A stretch of DNA of 64,000 nucleotides from positions 5,456,001-5,520,000 of the forward strand of contig NW_026944384.1 of the NCBI RefSeq assembly GCF_033439725.1. The letters run 5' to 3'. The translations under genes were made by a program, and so were the position numbers. Positions 22,722 to 35,100 of this stretch are shown here, one piece after another. The notes under the pieces are model-generated. The model did no database searches and was not told the DNA's origin. It saw nothing but the letters and a program-made list of their open reading frames with translations. This stretch comes from Neurospora tetraspora. Its lineage: Eukaryota; Ascomycota; Sordariomycetes; Sordariales; Sordariaceae. Positions within the stretch are counted from its first letter, which is position 1. Each line of letters opens with the position of its first letter.

Positions 22722-23864
22722 CTAATCGGGGTTGGCGATGAACAAGCGGCCCGACGAGTTGAGCGTCATTGTCCTCTCGTATGTCCTTTCGTCCACGCTT
22801 CCCCTCCTCCTGAGCTCCTCGGGGTTCTTGACGCTCTTCTCACGCGTCAAGGCGGCGTTGAGTAAGCTGTTGGTAGCCAGCTGTCGTTGTGGGTGGGCCT
22901 GGAGGTCAGGGACGGCATCTAGACGCTCGCCACTGCTCCCGCTGGCGAAGCTCAGGGCCTTTCCGCTAGCCGCATCATTGCCAGCAGAGGCCTGCTCGCT
23001 GGTTTGTGCTAGGGAGCCCCGTCGCTCTGGTGTGTCGCCCGGGGTCCACCTTCTAGACCCGGAGCCTTGTGAATTCGATGGTCCGAGTTGTCCGGAGGCG
23101 CGATAGCCCAATCCCTTCCTTCCGCTGGCGGTGCTGCTTCGACTGGAGCTACCGGTTCTCCGGTGATTGTTGTATCGGTTCATAGCGTCGTTATCGTCGT
23201 CGCTGTCTTCACCTTCCACCTCGGTCGCGCTAAGTCTGAGAGGGATGCCTCCCACGCCGACGTGGTGGCCATCTGGTATGTATCCGACGACTGTCGGCTT
23301 GCCGTGGTGTCGGATCTTTGCGGCGACCTTTCCTCCTGCCGACAGACCGGTTGTCGCGCGGCCGCTGGTCATTCCCGCACCGGTTACCGCGCCCGAAACT
23401 TCCCTAGCCGCCCGCGTCTTAGCAGCACGCTGCTGTGCTAGCAATCTGGGATCCTCATATTGTGCACGGTCGCACCATACCGTCGCCTTTTGCTTTCGTA
23501 AAAGTGCAACATAACTGGTTGGTTGGTCGACGGTGCCGCCGGAGCGACTCGAGGTAGATCTCCTGATGTCGCTGGTGGGCGACGTTCGGTAGGCGGCTGG
23601 CGGGGGCGGCATCCCTCCTCCGCTTGAGACGGTGCTGAAAGTGTTCACGCTGGGCGATCGTCGTTGGTGGTTCGATTGAGATTGGACGAGATGCATCGGC
23701 ATCGGCATTTGCATTTGGTAGTTGGCAGTCACTGGTGGCGATGCTAGAGGAGAGGCGAAGCCATTGGAGCCGGTCCGCGACCGAGAATGCGAGTGATGTG
23801 AGTAACCAGCGTGGAATGAGGGATCCATGGGAGCTCGCCGGCGAGCGTATTGGGGATCCGCCAT
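22722..23864 (-). CDS. Fungal protein of unknown function, low-complexity
   Basis: Single exon of 380 aa starting MADPQYARRRAPMDPSFHAG. The first 110 residues are Ser/Pro/Met-rich and probably disordered. A compact region near 115-160, TSYVALLRKQKATVWCDRAQ followed by YEDPRLLAQQRAAKTRAARE, is the best-conserved-looking part. It is followed by a Gly-rich segment containing AAKIRHHGKPTVVGYIPDGH and VGGIPLRLSATEVEGEDSDD. The C terminus SSGRLFIANPD is neat and may be functional. There is no signal peptide, membrane segment or catalytic motif. I believe homologues exist across Sordariomycetes but I cannot name a function. Codon use and a long uninterrupted frame support it as real. Confidence 0.78.
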   Translation of the reverse strand: MADPQYARRRAPMDPSFHAGYSHHSHSRSRTGSNGFASPLASPPVTANYQMQMPMPMHLVQSQSNHQRRSPSVNTFSTVSSGGGMPPPPAAYRTSPTSDIRRSTSSRSGGTVDQPTSYVALLRKQKATVWCDRAQYEDPRLLAQQRAAKTRAAREVSGAVTGAGMTSGRATTGLSAGGKVAAKIRHHGKPTVVGYIPDGHHVGVGGIPLRLSATEVEGEDSDDDNDAMNRYNNHRRTGSSSRSSTASGRKGLGYRASGQLGPSNSQGSGSRRWTPGDTPERRGSLAQTSEQASAGNDAASGKALSFASGSSGERLDAVPDLQAHPQRQLATNSLLNAALTREKSVKNPEELRRRGSVDERTYERTMTLNSSGRLFIANPD

Positions 23865-26800
23865 AGTCTCCAGTCTCCACCCACTGGCGCCGGATGGGGA
23901 GATGAGGATACGAGAGGGCCGCTACCTCTAGGGAATGATACGTTGCGCGATCGTCGGGAATTTGTTTCTGAAGGAAATTGGCAGAGGGCCGGGGGTGGAT
24001 GTTGTAGTTTTGTTTGTTGGTTGGACTTGGTACGATTCGGATGCGCTATCTCTACGGAACAGGCAACCGGAGCGATGGTGTCGAGCTAGGGAGGAGGACC
24101 GCGGACGCCCGCGGCGCTGCGTTATGACAGCTGGCGGCGGCTAGATACCCCGGGTGCAACGTGAGGCGACGGTGATGGATGCCGACAGCCGCTGCGCTGC
24201 GATGTGCTGTTGCTGTGCTGGTGCTGTGCTGTTGCGCAAGTCGCTGCACAAATTGATGTGCGGTAGTGGAGGGATCTGCTGCTGCTGCTGCGGCGGCGGC
24301 GGCGGTCTACGTTAGTAGGTACCTAGCGAGGTAAACCGTGACCGTGGCGGGACCGAAAGCGCGAATGGACTTGAAGAGAAAAAGAGTTGCAAGACTTATT
24401 GCACCTGATACCGAGTCAAAGCATTGGGAGGGGAAAGAGCGAGAAGACAGAAAAAAGAAGAGGACGGAAGAAGCAGGCGGGATGGGATACAAAAGGGCAA
24501 AAAAAGGCAAGTGCAAGAATGCAAACCTGGGTCGGGAAGGAAAAGACTGGCGAGCACAGAGTGGACGATGTCGGGTTCAAACTTGGCCGGGCGCTCCCAC
24601 GTTGCATGCGCGCTGGCCCTTGTTCGATGATGCTATGCCTGTGGCGCCCGGTGGGCTTGGTGGGCTTTGGTGGGTTTTGATCTGTCTGGCCCCGGTGAAC
24701 ACATCCCATCCCAGCTCCCGGTCCACCAACGAGCGCCAACAAGCACGGGCATCCACAAAGACGGCCGGTTGTTCACACATGCGGCCTCTTCGCCGTCCTT
24801 GGCCTCGCTCGATTTACTACCGTGGCCGTTGGTCTTGCTGGGCCATAGCAGGCCTGCTTGGTGTAGGGCCGTCCGAAGGGGTACTTTGGTTGGGATCCCC
24901 TCTTTCCTTTCTAGTGTACATGCCGCTGGGTTTGTTTTTGATACTATCTCATGCCGTTGAAAGACTTTTTGAGATTGTGGTGTTGTACCATTCTTTGGCT
25001 GTCCGTGCGTGACGGGAGGTTGTAATATCTTTTCGAGATGCGTGGATGTGTTGTTGGTGCAAGATCTTCCCAACCCGCAAAGATACGTTACACAGATGTC
25101 CTGCACGTAAAAGATGCCTTTCATCGATGGCGCAGCCTTGAGAGCTTCAAAGGCTATGGAACTACGGAAGGCTGGCTGAGTGAGAGCGTGAGCAGCAAAG
25201 TCGTGCTCCCGTCCGTCTGGACTGTCGTGTCCCGTCTTCCCAGGGCACCGGTGACACTGGCGTTCTTTGCTTATTAGCGGATTCGCTAGAGACACCATTC
25301 AGATCGCGGGAATCCCTTCACGCCGGGAGAAAAAGACCGAAACTCGCCGCCACGCCATCAATAATATCTGGAGAAAAAAAAAAGAAAAAATAAAGACTGG
25401 ATAAAATATGGAATGGCCATGATCCCCTTCAGACGCCGACGTAGTTCACCATGCCAAAAAAAACCCCCATCCCACTGGTCATCTCAGCTGAAGAGAGCGC
25501 TGGCCAAGGCGCCAATGGTGGAGGAGAAATACGGCGGAGGGTTATCGAGGGCCTTGACGGCAGCCTCCTGGCCCAATCACGCTTCCACGAGGGCTGCCCG
25601 TCTCCGGAACTTGTGCGAACAGGCCGGCACCTTGTCCTGTCTCCCAGGGCCTGATGGGCGGAACCGGGGATGGCCATGGACAGGCCAGGACTGGGGCAGC
25701 ACGCAGTGAGATCGCTAGAGCCTTCTCGGCTGCTGAATGCAACCTCTTTTTTTCTCCTCCCGGACGGGCGGCCAGGTGGAAGTGGGGTTGATGAGACTGT
25801 TTCTTTTTCCTTCGGTCGGGTCGTTCAGGAGGGTAGCTCGCTGGGTCGGGCAAGTAATCGGCGGAGATCGAGATCTTTTTCGCATAACCTTTGTTATCAA
25901 AGTGCAAGAAGATGCAGAAGACCCGTGATGCCTGGCCTTGATTTGCTCCTTCTCCCGTCTTCTGGTTCCAGGATTTTGGCCGTTCCGGGTCCGTGATTGA
26001 TAGATTGGCATTGGCATTTGGCATTGGCATTCAATTGGCATTGTGCACAAGCGGCTCTTGTCAGCCGAGCGCGAGAAAACCCCAGGTCTTTGGGAAGACC
26101 CCAGTTTGCGGCACAGATTGCAACTAACGGCTATAAAGTACAACGACGTATCATCAGGATAGATCCATGTTACCACGACCACAACGACCCAAGGAATAAG
26201 AAATCCCTATATGAAAAACCCCGCCTTCCGAAACGAAAACACTGACGAGGGCGGTACGGTGATGTCAACGGTGGTTAACTCTCTCACACGGCCTTCGCGA
26301 CTGGCATGGACAAGCCGGGTTGACAATGCCAAACTAGTGGACTCGGTGGACAATCACATCCCCGGTGATCATTCCGACTTCCGGCTTGGTTTTGCTCTGA
26401 TTTCCCTGTTTAGACAGGATGGATAACATCTGCGACTGCAACCGCTCTGCACAGCGGGCACCGTAGGTACTGTTAGTGACACCCGTGCATAACCTCAGTT
26501 GATAGCGTCGGTCGCAGGAATCAATAGTGCCGTTGGGGGTTGCTGGCAGCCTGGCTCAAGCCAGGCCCGTCCCGACCCCGGAGTCCTGAAAACTTGGAAT
26601 TCTGGTGTTGAATTGTTGGTTGGGCCGAACGGGTACCTGATGCTCAGAGGGTGTGGTGTTGAGTTCGGAGCAAACCACTGGTCAGTTCGTCCAGCGCCAA
26701 CACCGGTACCTGAACTAGTTTTTTTTCCTCGCTGGAAATGTGAGTCGAATTGGAGTTCTCTATCGAGTACCTCTATCGCAGTTCATCCCGTCTTAGCGCT

Positions 26801-27150
26801 CACTGAGAAGTATCTTGTTGGCGGCTGACCAGTCACTCCAGTTTCTCACCCTACCATCGGGACGATTTTGCAGTGACTAACTGAGCTAGCTAGCAAGTTT
26901 TGCACGAGGCTGGGGTCCCAGTCAAAGATTGCGCGGGCCGCAACGAGATTTTCTTGAAGCTATCGCGACGAGACCGGCTGCATGTCTCATGTGAACCGGA
27001 AGCTGGCTGCAGTGACCGGGACGTGGACTTTACCGTGAGGGGTGATGGGGGTTCTGTTAGCGCGGGGTATCAGTGCGCCCGTGTCGACAACGGGAGCACC
27101 AACACTCAACTAGTGGTCCTTCAGAAATTTCTAAACGTAATAAATTTCGA
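23865..27150. other. Gene-poor region, 3.3 kb
   Basis: Base composition is normal and many short open frames overlap on both strands, but none has recognisable domains or consistent splice structure. A (CTG)n/(CGG)n tract lies at 24277-24305, in the 5' flank of the unknown-function gene. GGCATTGGCATTTGGCATTG repeats lie near 26008-26042. It may hold long untranslated leaders or non-coding transcripts. The right end passes abruptly into AT-rich DNA. Confidence 0.45.
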
Positions 27151-29660
27151 AAATTTCTAAAAATTTACCAAAAAATGAGATAAATTTCCATTCTTTCACA
27201 TTATATAACTAAAATCAAGGGTTTTTTAGGGTCTCAAACTAGCTACATAGAATTGAAAAAAATTGCTAATTTCATTAATTTATCGAATCTTTATTATAAA
27301 ATACAAATCGAGTATAAATCTATATATTTAATAATTAGTATATTAGTTAGCGCCTCTTACTTAGTAATACCCTCATTTTAATTTCTATTTACTTCGGTTC
27401 ATTACGTTAATTCTAATCGTCTACTTCTATATACTTATACAACTAGTCCTCAATTTCTAATAGGATTCGTCCCTTTATATAGGAATTAAGCTCGCAAACG
27501 ATTAGTATAAGTTTCTAAACTTCCTACCGTTCATAAAATAAATATAATTATATCCATTTTATAACTAGTAAATCAGTTACGGCGAGGATTTTCAAATTAA
27601 TTTATAATAGAAAAGGGTCTTTTATAAAGTACGCTATTAGTTAATATATTAAATATTTGTATAGCTTGCGGTATAATGAACGAGCCGTTATTGTAAGCTA
27701 TAATCTATTATAATTTAGGGTCGAAATTTATATATTAAAAGAGACTACTATCTAGCCTATACCTATCTTTACACTTTTTAAATATAAAAAAGTCCGCGAT
27801 AGCTTACTCCTCGATTATATTATTAAAAGTAAAAATATATTAACGTAGGTAAATTAAAACGATACCGCTAGTATTCTAAATAGGGGGTTAAATTTATTCG
27901 AATTCTTATTATATAATCACTAGGTATAAAAAGAAGCTTAGCTAGTTGATAGGAATTAATTATTTAATCCGTTTTAATATATATAGCCTCTCGAACTCCT
28001 ACTAATCTTTAATAACGAGAAAATAACGTAATTACTACTACTTCTCCTAAATATAGACCTAGCTGGAGATAATATAACTAATAGACGCTTTATTTACTTC
28101 TAATATTAATTAGGCTTTATATAGTAGCGTTAGAAAGCGTTTAAGAACGTCAAAAGTATATTAGAATTATATATTCTCAATAATCTCTATTACTTATATA
28201 ACTCGTATAAGGGTAGTAACTTTATTATTATCGCTAATAATAGCAGCAGCGGCGGCGACGTAGGGTATATCTTAGTACTAACTAAAGAAGTTAGCGTCCT
28301 TTACGAAAGTTTATAGTATAATTTATACGCGTTTAAATAAAAGGATAAATTAATATTGTAACCCCTATCTAACAATTATACTAATTTAATTAATTAACAA
28401 TACAAAAGAAATATTAAGAAGGTAAATGTAATTTACTTTGCTAAGAGGGTAATAACCTTACTATAGTATATAAATATTAACCCGCGCAACTATAAGAATT
28501 GTAATTTAGAAGTACGAAAGTAATTAATAATGAAATTAATTTACTAACTTGGTATTTTAAATAGTGGTAAACTAATTAAATCTTTTACTAATAATTAGAA
28601 GGAATATAAATTATATAAGACAATAAAAGAAAGTTTAAAACAGTTATTTAATAATTCCTATATTACGCGCCGGGTAAAATTACATATATCAGTAACAAAC
28701 GCATTAATTTTAACTAATTAATTAACCATTTTATTACAAATATTTAAAATGATACCAGCGAAATTTATAAATATATACTCGGTTAAACCAATATCTTTAT
28801 TATATTAGAACTAAGCGTATTCCTCTAGCGGAGAAAAGGAGATATTAATAATACGTTTACTCAAGTAATCGTTTGACTCGTTAAAAAGTGAATTAATATA
28901 TACGTATTTATTAATATAATATTAAATAATCTACTACTTTATTTAACTATAAATAAGAGGGAGCTAATATTTAATTAATTTAGCCGTATTGGGAGGGGTA
29001 TAGATGTCATGGGGCTAGCGCTTAGGGTATTGGTTTGGTTTTATTAAGCTGGATTCCTATGGGCTCGATAAGCTGATAAGCTGATGCGAGCCTTTTAATT
29101 AGCTAGACCCGTATAATTACTTAGCTTGTACGCTCTTGGCTCTGTATACCTTAAAACCTTATTTCGATTGCACCCTTCTAGTATAGTCTTCCTTCTTATT
29201 CTCTTTGTTAAATATAGTATTTCAACCTTATACGACTACTCGCTGTGCCTTACTCTTGTAGACCCGTTACAATAGATAAATACTAGCGTATAGAGAAATA
29301 CCCTTATAAGGGATAATTTAAAGAGGGTAAAAGCTCTACTATCAAAAAGGATAGCTTTAACCGCATATTAGTCAATCTATTACTTTTAAGTACTATTAAA
29401 GGTAATAACGTATTATCGAATATTATTATAGTCTTAAAATTATTAATTAACGCGAACAATTTATTACCCCGCATACCTATTAAAATATTTTCGTATTCGA
29501 ATAACGTTAAATATATTACAGTAGTTATAATAATAGCAAATAATTTATTGAGTCGCTCGTCCTTCTATATTCTCGATGTTGAATTTTCTAATAAGGGCCT
29601 CATTTCGAAGATTACGTATTGGGGGTATAGCTACAAAAAAGAGGGTACGATGGGGGTGCT
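27150..29660. mobile_element. Second AT-rich RIP-like island, unidentified relic
   Basis: About 2.5 kb with the same TA-rich, stop-filled texture as the first block, in sharp contrast to both flanks. RIP acts on duplicated DNA, so it is probably an old transposable element. I could not recognise a transposase or reverse transcriptase in it, nor clear terminal repeats. It carries a solo LTR at 29005-29271. It is broken beyond reading. Confidence 0.6.
29005..29271. mobile_element. Solo LTR, 267 bp, with 5-bp target duplication
   Basis: Begins TGTCATGGGG and ends ACCCGTTACA. The same 5 bases, ATAGA, flank it at 29000-29004 and 29272-29276. It stands out from surrounding AT-rich DNA by GC-richer blocks (GGGGCTAGCGCTTAGGG). 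It is a different family from the LTR at 11140 by sequence and length. No internal region remains. Confidence 0.8.
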
Positions 29661-32130
29661 AGGAAGGTTGTCGATATGTGTAAAGGTATAAAGATGGGTG
29701 AAAAAGAGAGGAAGAGTTTGGGGGGTACGGACTCGTGTACGGGCCCAGAAATTTGAAAATTTCAGAAAAAATGTCATTTTTTCAGAATCTATCGATCACT
29801 ACACTCAACACAACACTCTCAATACTTCACTTGAGTCATCAGAATGCCCGTTCTTGTTCCTTAGATTTCGGGCCGTGTCTGATGAGGAGCCCTGGCTGAG
29901 TCTCAGTCCTTTGAACACCTCCATTTTGACGGGAATATCGGCAGCTTTCCTGTCTTGGCGATGTGGCTCTTTTCGGCGAAAGATATCGTATCCAAAGAGT
30001 GAAAATTTCTCTTATCTTGGCCTCCAAGTCAATCAATCGATCAAGAGCCGGATTGATCTCCGAAGACGATCAATGATGAGAAATGCGCTGATATGGAATA
30101 GTTGCGCGATGGCAAGAACATGTTAGAATCATCGACCGTGAACGCGGAGAGTCGTGCGATCCTCGATACCTACCTATGGTGCGCATCCACCAATGAGAAG
30201 CCGCTCCAAGGCCGGCCATGAACTCCCGGCATGCAGCCGAACGGAACCGCTACCCCGTCCTGCCCCGCTCCGCTCCGGGGAGGGAGACCCGCTCCAAGTC
30301 TTTACATATCGCGGTAGCGAGGTATCCTCGTATCGGACCAGATGCCGGCGGCCTCTCAAAACATCAACATACGACATAAAGCTCGATATCTTTCTTGCAA
30401 ATTCTTTTCTTCCTTGATTCTCAGACCGGAAATCCCGTGATAAGGTAAGTTGTCCTACTAACCTGCAAGCGGCCCGTTGGACGAGCTGGGCAAGGTTTCA
30501 GTTACAAAGATGGGTGCGAGGTGCAGAAGGTTTAGGAAACCTCTGGCACATTATCGAGATCGCCGGCGTCGTACGGTAGCTCTCACTTATATCTGCCCAC
30601 GAAGTTCACGACATGACAATGGCCATGGTACGATAGACCTGGCAACCTCAACACTTGACTCTGTACCACGTTGTCCTCATGTCACGTCTTTTGCGGCACT
30701 GAACACCACATTGTCAGACCTCAGACCGCTCATTCAACCCCCTACCGGAAACAGATGTTAGTGCTTTCAAAGCTGCGCCATCCGCCATCCCCGTGGCATG
30801 AAGCGCCGCACGACAGGTAGCTTCCCGCAGACATGCATGCTAAGCGACGTGCGGCGGTGGAAGTTACCGGCCTCACGGGTGGCTTGTTCAGACGAATTTC
30901 AGTCCGTTGGTCCGGCCGGATTGAGACAATGGACTCAGTCGTCGTCGGGCCGGACGAAGTCCGGGACCGTCGTGTCGTGAAGTGAGTGGTTTTAAAGGAC
31001 AGCGAGTCGGAGCCGAAATGGTGAATCAAGAGCTGAGCTGGTGAGCATGTTATCTCTCGACGCTAACAAAGGTGAAACAGCCATGCGACGGTCAGCTATA
31101 AACATGGATACACCGCACATCGCGCTGTGTTCCCGTCATTCTAGAAGCCATGGTATTTCCGTTTTTAGCGAGTGGGAAATTACATTCCGTCATGCAACAA
31201 CAGATTCAGCGCTCGCCAGCGAACAATGGAACGTTCACTTTTACCCATTGAGTGACGGAAAGGCAACCCTTTGATAAGAATTCCACCGATGATCTCGGGA
31301 CCAAAAGTGAAGGGACTCGGACGGAGTCGTACAAAGGATATTCTAGGCACTCAGTACGGATAAGAAGGCAATCAAGAGACGAAAAAGGTAGAAACCCCTG
31401 AAGATGTTTGCTTTGAAGTCAAGCGTGAAAATAGGGACTCCATAAAACATAGTTTGGATCTGCGCTGATCCCGTCATTCTAATCACGATATTCCCTGCCA
31501 TGTGAATCCTCCGCACAGCCAAGGCCTCTGTTCGTCCAAAGACGTGTCTTGGCCATCGAGTCTCATGATGCCAGTAAGAGGAATGGGGTTCCCGATTGTG
31601 CAACCATCACCAAGTTGTTTGACTGTTTTGGCGTCGACGTTTGTAGGCCGGTAACATACAGGTCAGAAATTGAAAACAACAGCGGGATTGGCTCCGTTGG
31701 GCAGCAGCGGCCAGGCCTGTCAGGGACGTAAACCCATTTCCCGTTTTGGCGAGCAGTTCCACAAATTCAGGGCTGCACGAGGTGAAGCGACTGGTGAAAA
31801 ACTTGAAAGGTTCGCTTGTACCGGAGAACCTCGACGGCGCTGTTAATGGTCTACACTAGCCGGTCTCGCTATGGTCACATTGAGGTTGTTTGACCCCCTT
31901 TTGTCACTTTTTGATTCACTCGGCATCTCCAGGGCATCTGATTTTCATGCTTGCCCCCTTTCAACTACGAAAAAAAGACTCTCCCGTCTCCATTCAATCA
32001 ACCCGATTCCCAGACCGCGCTGCCTGAGATGCGACAAACTGACTCGTCGACAACCTCGTCTTCGTTCTTTTCGTGTTAGTGAGCGCTTCTTTCTGTTCTG
32101 CGGAGGAATGCTGCCACTGGGCTTGACGTC
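29661..32130. other. Gene-poor region upstream of the SYG1-like gene
   Basis: The first 80 bp are purine-rich. The rest is normal composition with no coding region I can support. The last few hundred bases before 32131 should contain the SYG1-like promoter and leader; a T-rich/CT-rich stretch lies around 31890-32100. Confidence 0.45.
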
Positions 32131-35100
32131 ATGAAGTAAGGATGTCCACTCTTCCCCATGTGATACCTTATCCTCCTCCCGCCGCAGAGGTTCGAGGGTC
32201 GCGTCACTATTATGCTCACCTTCCGTTTCGAAGATGCTAACAAACATGTGCGCACGACAGGTTTGCCAAAGAACTCGAGCAGGAAGCGGTGCCAGGTAAG
32301 CGGGAAAAAAAAGCAGAGCAAAAAGCAGAAAACACCAGATGCCAAGCACGAACGAAGCAATGTCTTTGTTGACTGCGATGGCGACGCATGCAAATTTGCA
32401 CCACCGCTCCAAGTCTCAGACAGCAACCAAATGCCAACGAAACAAATGTCCGTAATTCTAACCATACTTCCAACTTCTAGAATGGCGTGTCAAGTACCTG
32501 AACTACAAGCTCGGGAAGAAGCTCATCAAGAACGTTACGAGGGCCATCCAGCGCGCAAACACCACACCGACTCTTGCTAGGCGACCCGATTCACAGCATC
32601 CATTGCATGCCACACCTGCCGCTCTCTTCCACCACCTAAGCCACAAACGAACATCAACCCACAATCGATGGTCTGATGACACTCCAGGTCCCCATGAGGA
32701 TTCTCCCGGTACCGATTATTTCCCGGGCGGCGGCCCAGAGCTCGGCCTCGCGCCGGCCAAGAACAACAGAAGCAGCAGAAGCAGCATCGGCTTACGAGGG
32801 GAGCGCTCTAGTTTGACGAGGTCACCTGACAGCGAAATTCGATATGGAAGCATTCTCCCCCCTTCGCGTTCGAGCGATCGAACCGAGTTCGAACTCCCCG
32901 CTCCGGCTATGAAGATAGCCTCGAGGACAGGCGGTCGCCGTGACTCGATCCCGACTACCCCGACTTCCCCGGTCCAAAACCGTTTCGGACCACGACGCAG
33001 CCAGTCCATGGTGATAGATGCCGCTGGCCAGTCTACTGCAACAGAGTCCTCCGTCGATGTGCCACCAAGCGCAACCATTGCAAAACGTCCTACCCATCGT
33101 CTTTCCCGGGTTCTCTCCAATACCTCTCGTCTTTCTCGCACAATGTCAAACAAGGACGATATAGGATTGCAGAATCTGGACTCCGTCCGTACTGCCGAGG
33201 CCGAGTTTTTTTCTTTCCTCGACAATGAATTAGACAAGATCGAGACCTTCTACAAGCAAAAGGAAGACCAAGCCACCAAGCGCCTAACTGCTTTGCGCGA
33301 GCAACTTCACGAAATGCGCAACAGGCGAACCACTGAGATTTCGGATGCCAAGCAGAGGAAGGAGATGGAACGACGTAGTGGCAGTAGGAGCCACTCAGAC
33401 GATGATGGAGGAAACAATGGCAAGGACAACGGTATCGACTGGATAGGGCCCATCCGCACCAAGTTCATGAAGCCTGGGCCAAACTCGAAAGCGCTGCAAA
33501 AGATGACCGAGACGCCAGTCATGGCCCCGCAAAAGCCAGAAGAAGGCCGTGACTATGTCAGGAGACCGCCAAACAAAGACGATGTGCCATATCGTGTAGC
33601 TAAGCGGAAGCTCAAGCTCGCCCTGCAGGAGTTCTACCGCGGCCTCGAACTTCTCAAGTCCTATGCCCTCCTGAACAGAACTGCGTTCCGGAAGCTTAAC
33701 AAGAAGTACGACAAGGCGGTTAATGCCCGCCCGACTTACCGCTACATGAACGAGAAAGTCAACAAGACTTGGTTTGTCAACAGCGACGTTCTCGACGGTC
33801 ACATTCGCACCGTCGAAGACTTATACGCCAGATACTTCGAAAAAGGCAATCACAAAGTGGCTGCAGGAAAACTTCGGAATATTCTCAGACGCCCCGTAGA
33901 CGCTTCGGACAGTGCTTTCCGCTGCGGACTGCTTATCGGTTTTGGCGCCGTCTTTGCCGTTCAGGGTCTGATTTATGGCTCGGAGCTACTGTTCCAGGAC
34001 GACCACACCCTCAAAGAAAACACAAGCTACTTGCTGCAGCTGTACGGAGGCTACTTCTTGATGATCATGCTCTTCACGCTGTTCACATTGGCTTGTCGAA
34101 TATGGACCAAGAACAAGGTTAACTACCCGTTCATCTTCGAGTTTGACACGAGGCACAACCTGGAGTGGAAGCAGCTGGCCGAGTTCCCCAGCTTCTTCTT
34201 TGCGCTTCTTGGCGTCTTCATATGGCTCAACTTTTCGAGGTTTGGCGAAAACTGGGAGGAGATGTATCTGTACTATCCTGTCGTTTTGATAGGCGTGTCG
34301 CTGCTGATATTGTTCTTCCCGGCACCGATATTTTACCACCGAGCTAGAAGATGGTTCTTGTATTCGCATGTAAGTAACCTCACGATTTCGTCGCCTTTGA
34401 AACTTTCATCACACTGACACTTGAGTAGTATCGCTTGTTGTTGGCAGGTTTGTATCCTGTCGAGTTCCGAGACTTCTTCCTCGGCGATATCTGGTGCTCT
34501 TTGACCTACGCTTCAAGTGTAAGTGATGACTTTCAATAAGCTCGGTGATTCACTCAGTCTGCTAATCCTATCTAGAACATTCCTCTGTTCTTCTGTCTGT
34601 ACGCCAACGAATGGGATCAGCCGAGCATGTGTAACTCTAGCCACTCCCGGCTTCTCGGCTTCTTCAATGCCTTGCCCCCCATTTGGCGTGCTCTGCAGTG
34701 TATCAGGCGTTACTACGATACGAAGAACGTGTTTCCGCATCTTGTCAACTGCGGAAAGTACTTCATGACCATCACCACCGCTGTTTTGCTCAGCTTGTAT
34801 CGCTTCAATGGATCGAAACCGAACCTGGCTCTTTACATCACATTCGCGACCATCAACGCGTGTTATACTAGTGAGTATCCATTCCTTTTCATTTGTGTGA
34901 TATCAGACTGACATCCAATGAACAGCATTTTGGGATTTATTCATGGATTTCTCACTACTCCAGAAAAACGCCCGCCACCCCTTCCTCCGAGACATCACCG
35001 CGCTCAAGTCCAAATGGATCTACTACGCCATCATGATTGTCGACCCGATTCTCCGCTTCAACTGGATCTTCTACGCCATCTTCACCCACGACACTCAGCA

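Noticed and set aside
24633-25298. 221-codon minus-strand frame
   Set aside because: No domain, erratic composition and overlap with equally long plus-strand frames; treated as chance.
27130-29790. GAAATTT...AAAATTTC-like sequence at both ends of the second AT-rich island
   Set aside because: The match is short, AT-only and imperfect; not enough for terminal repeats or a target duplication.
30220-30420. GC-rich segment with CCGCTCCGCTCCGGGG
   Set aside because: Local GC richness without coding frame or hairpin strong enough to call an RNA.
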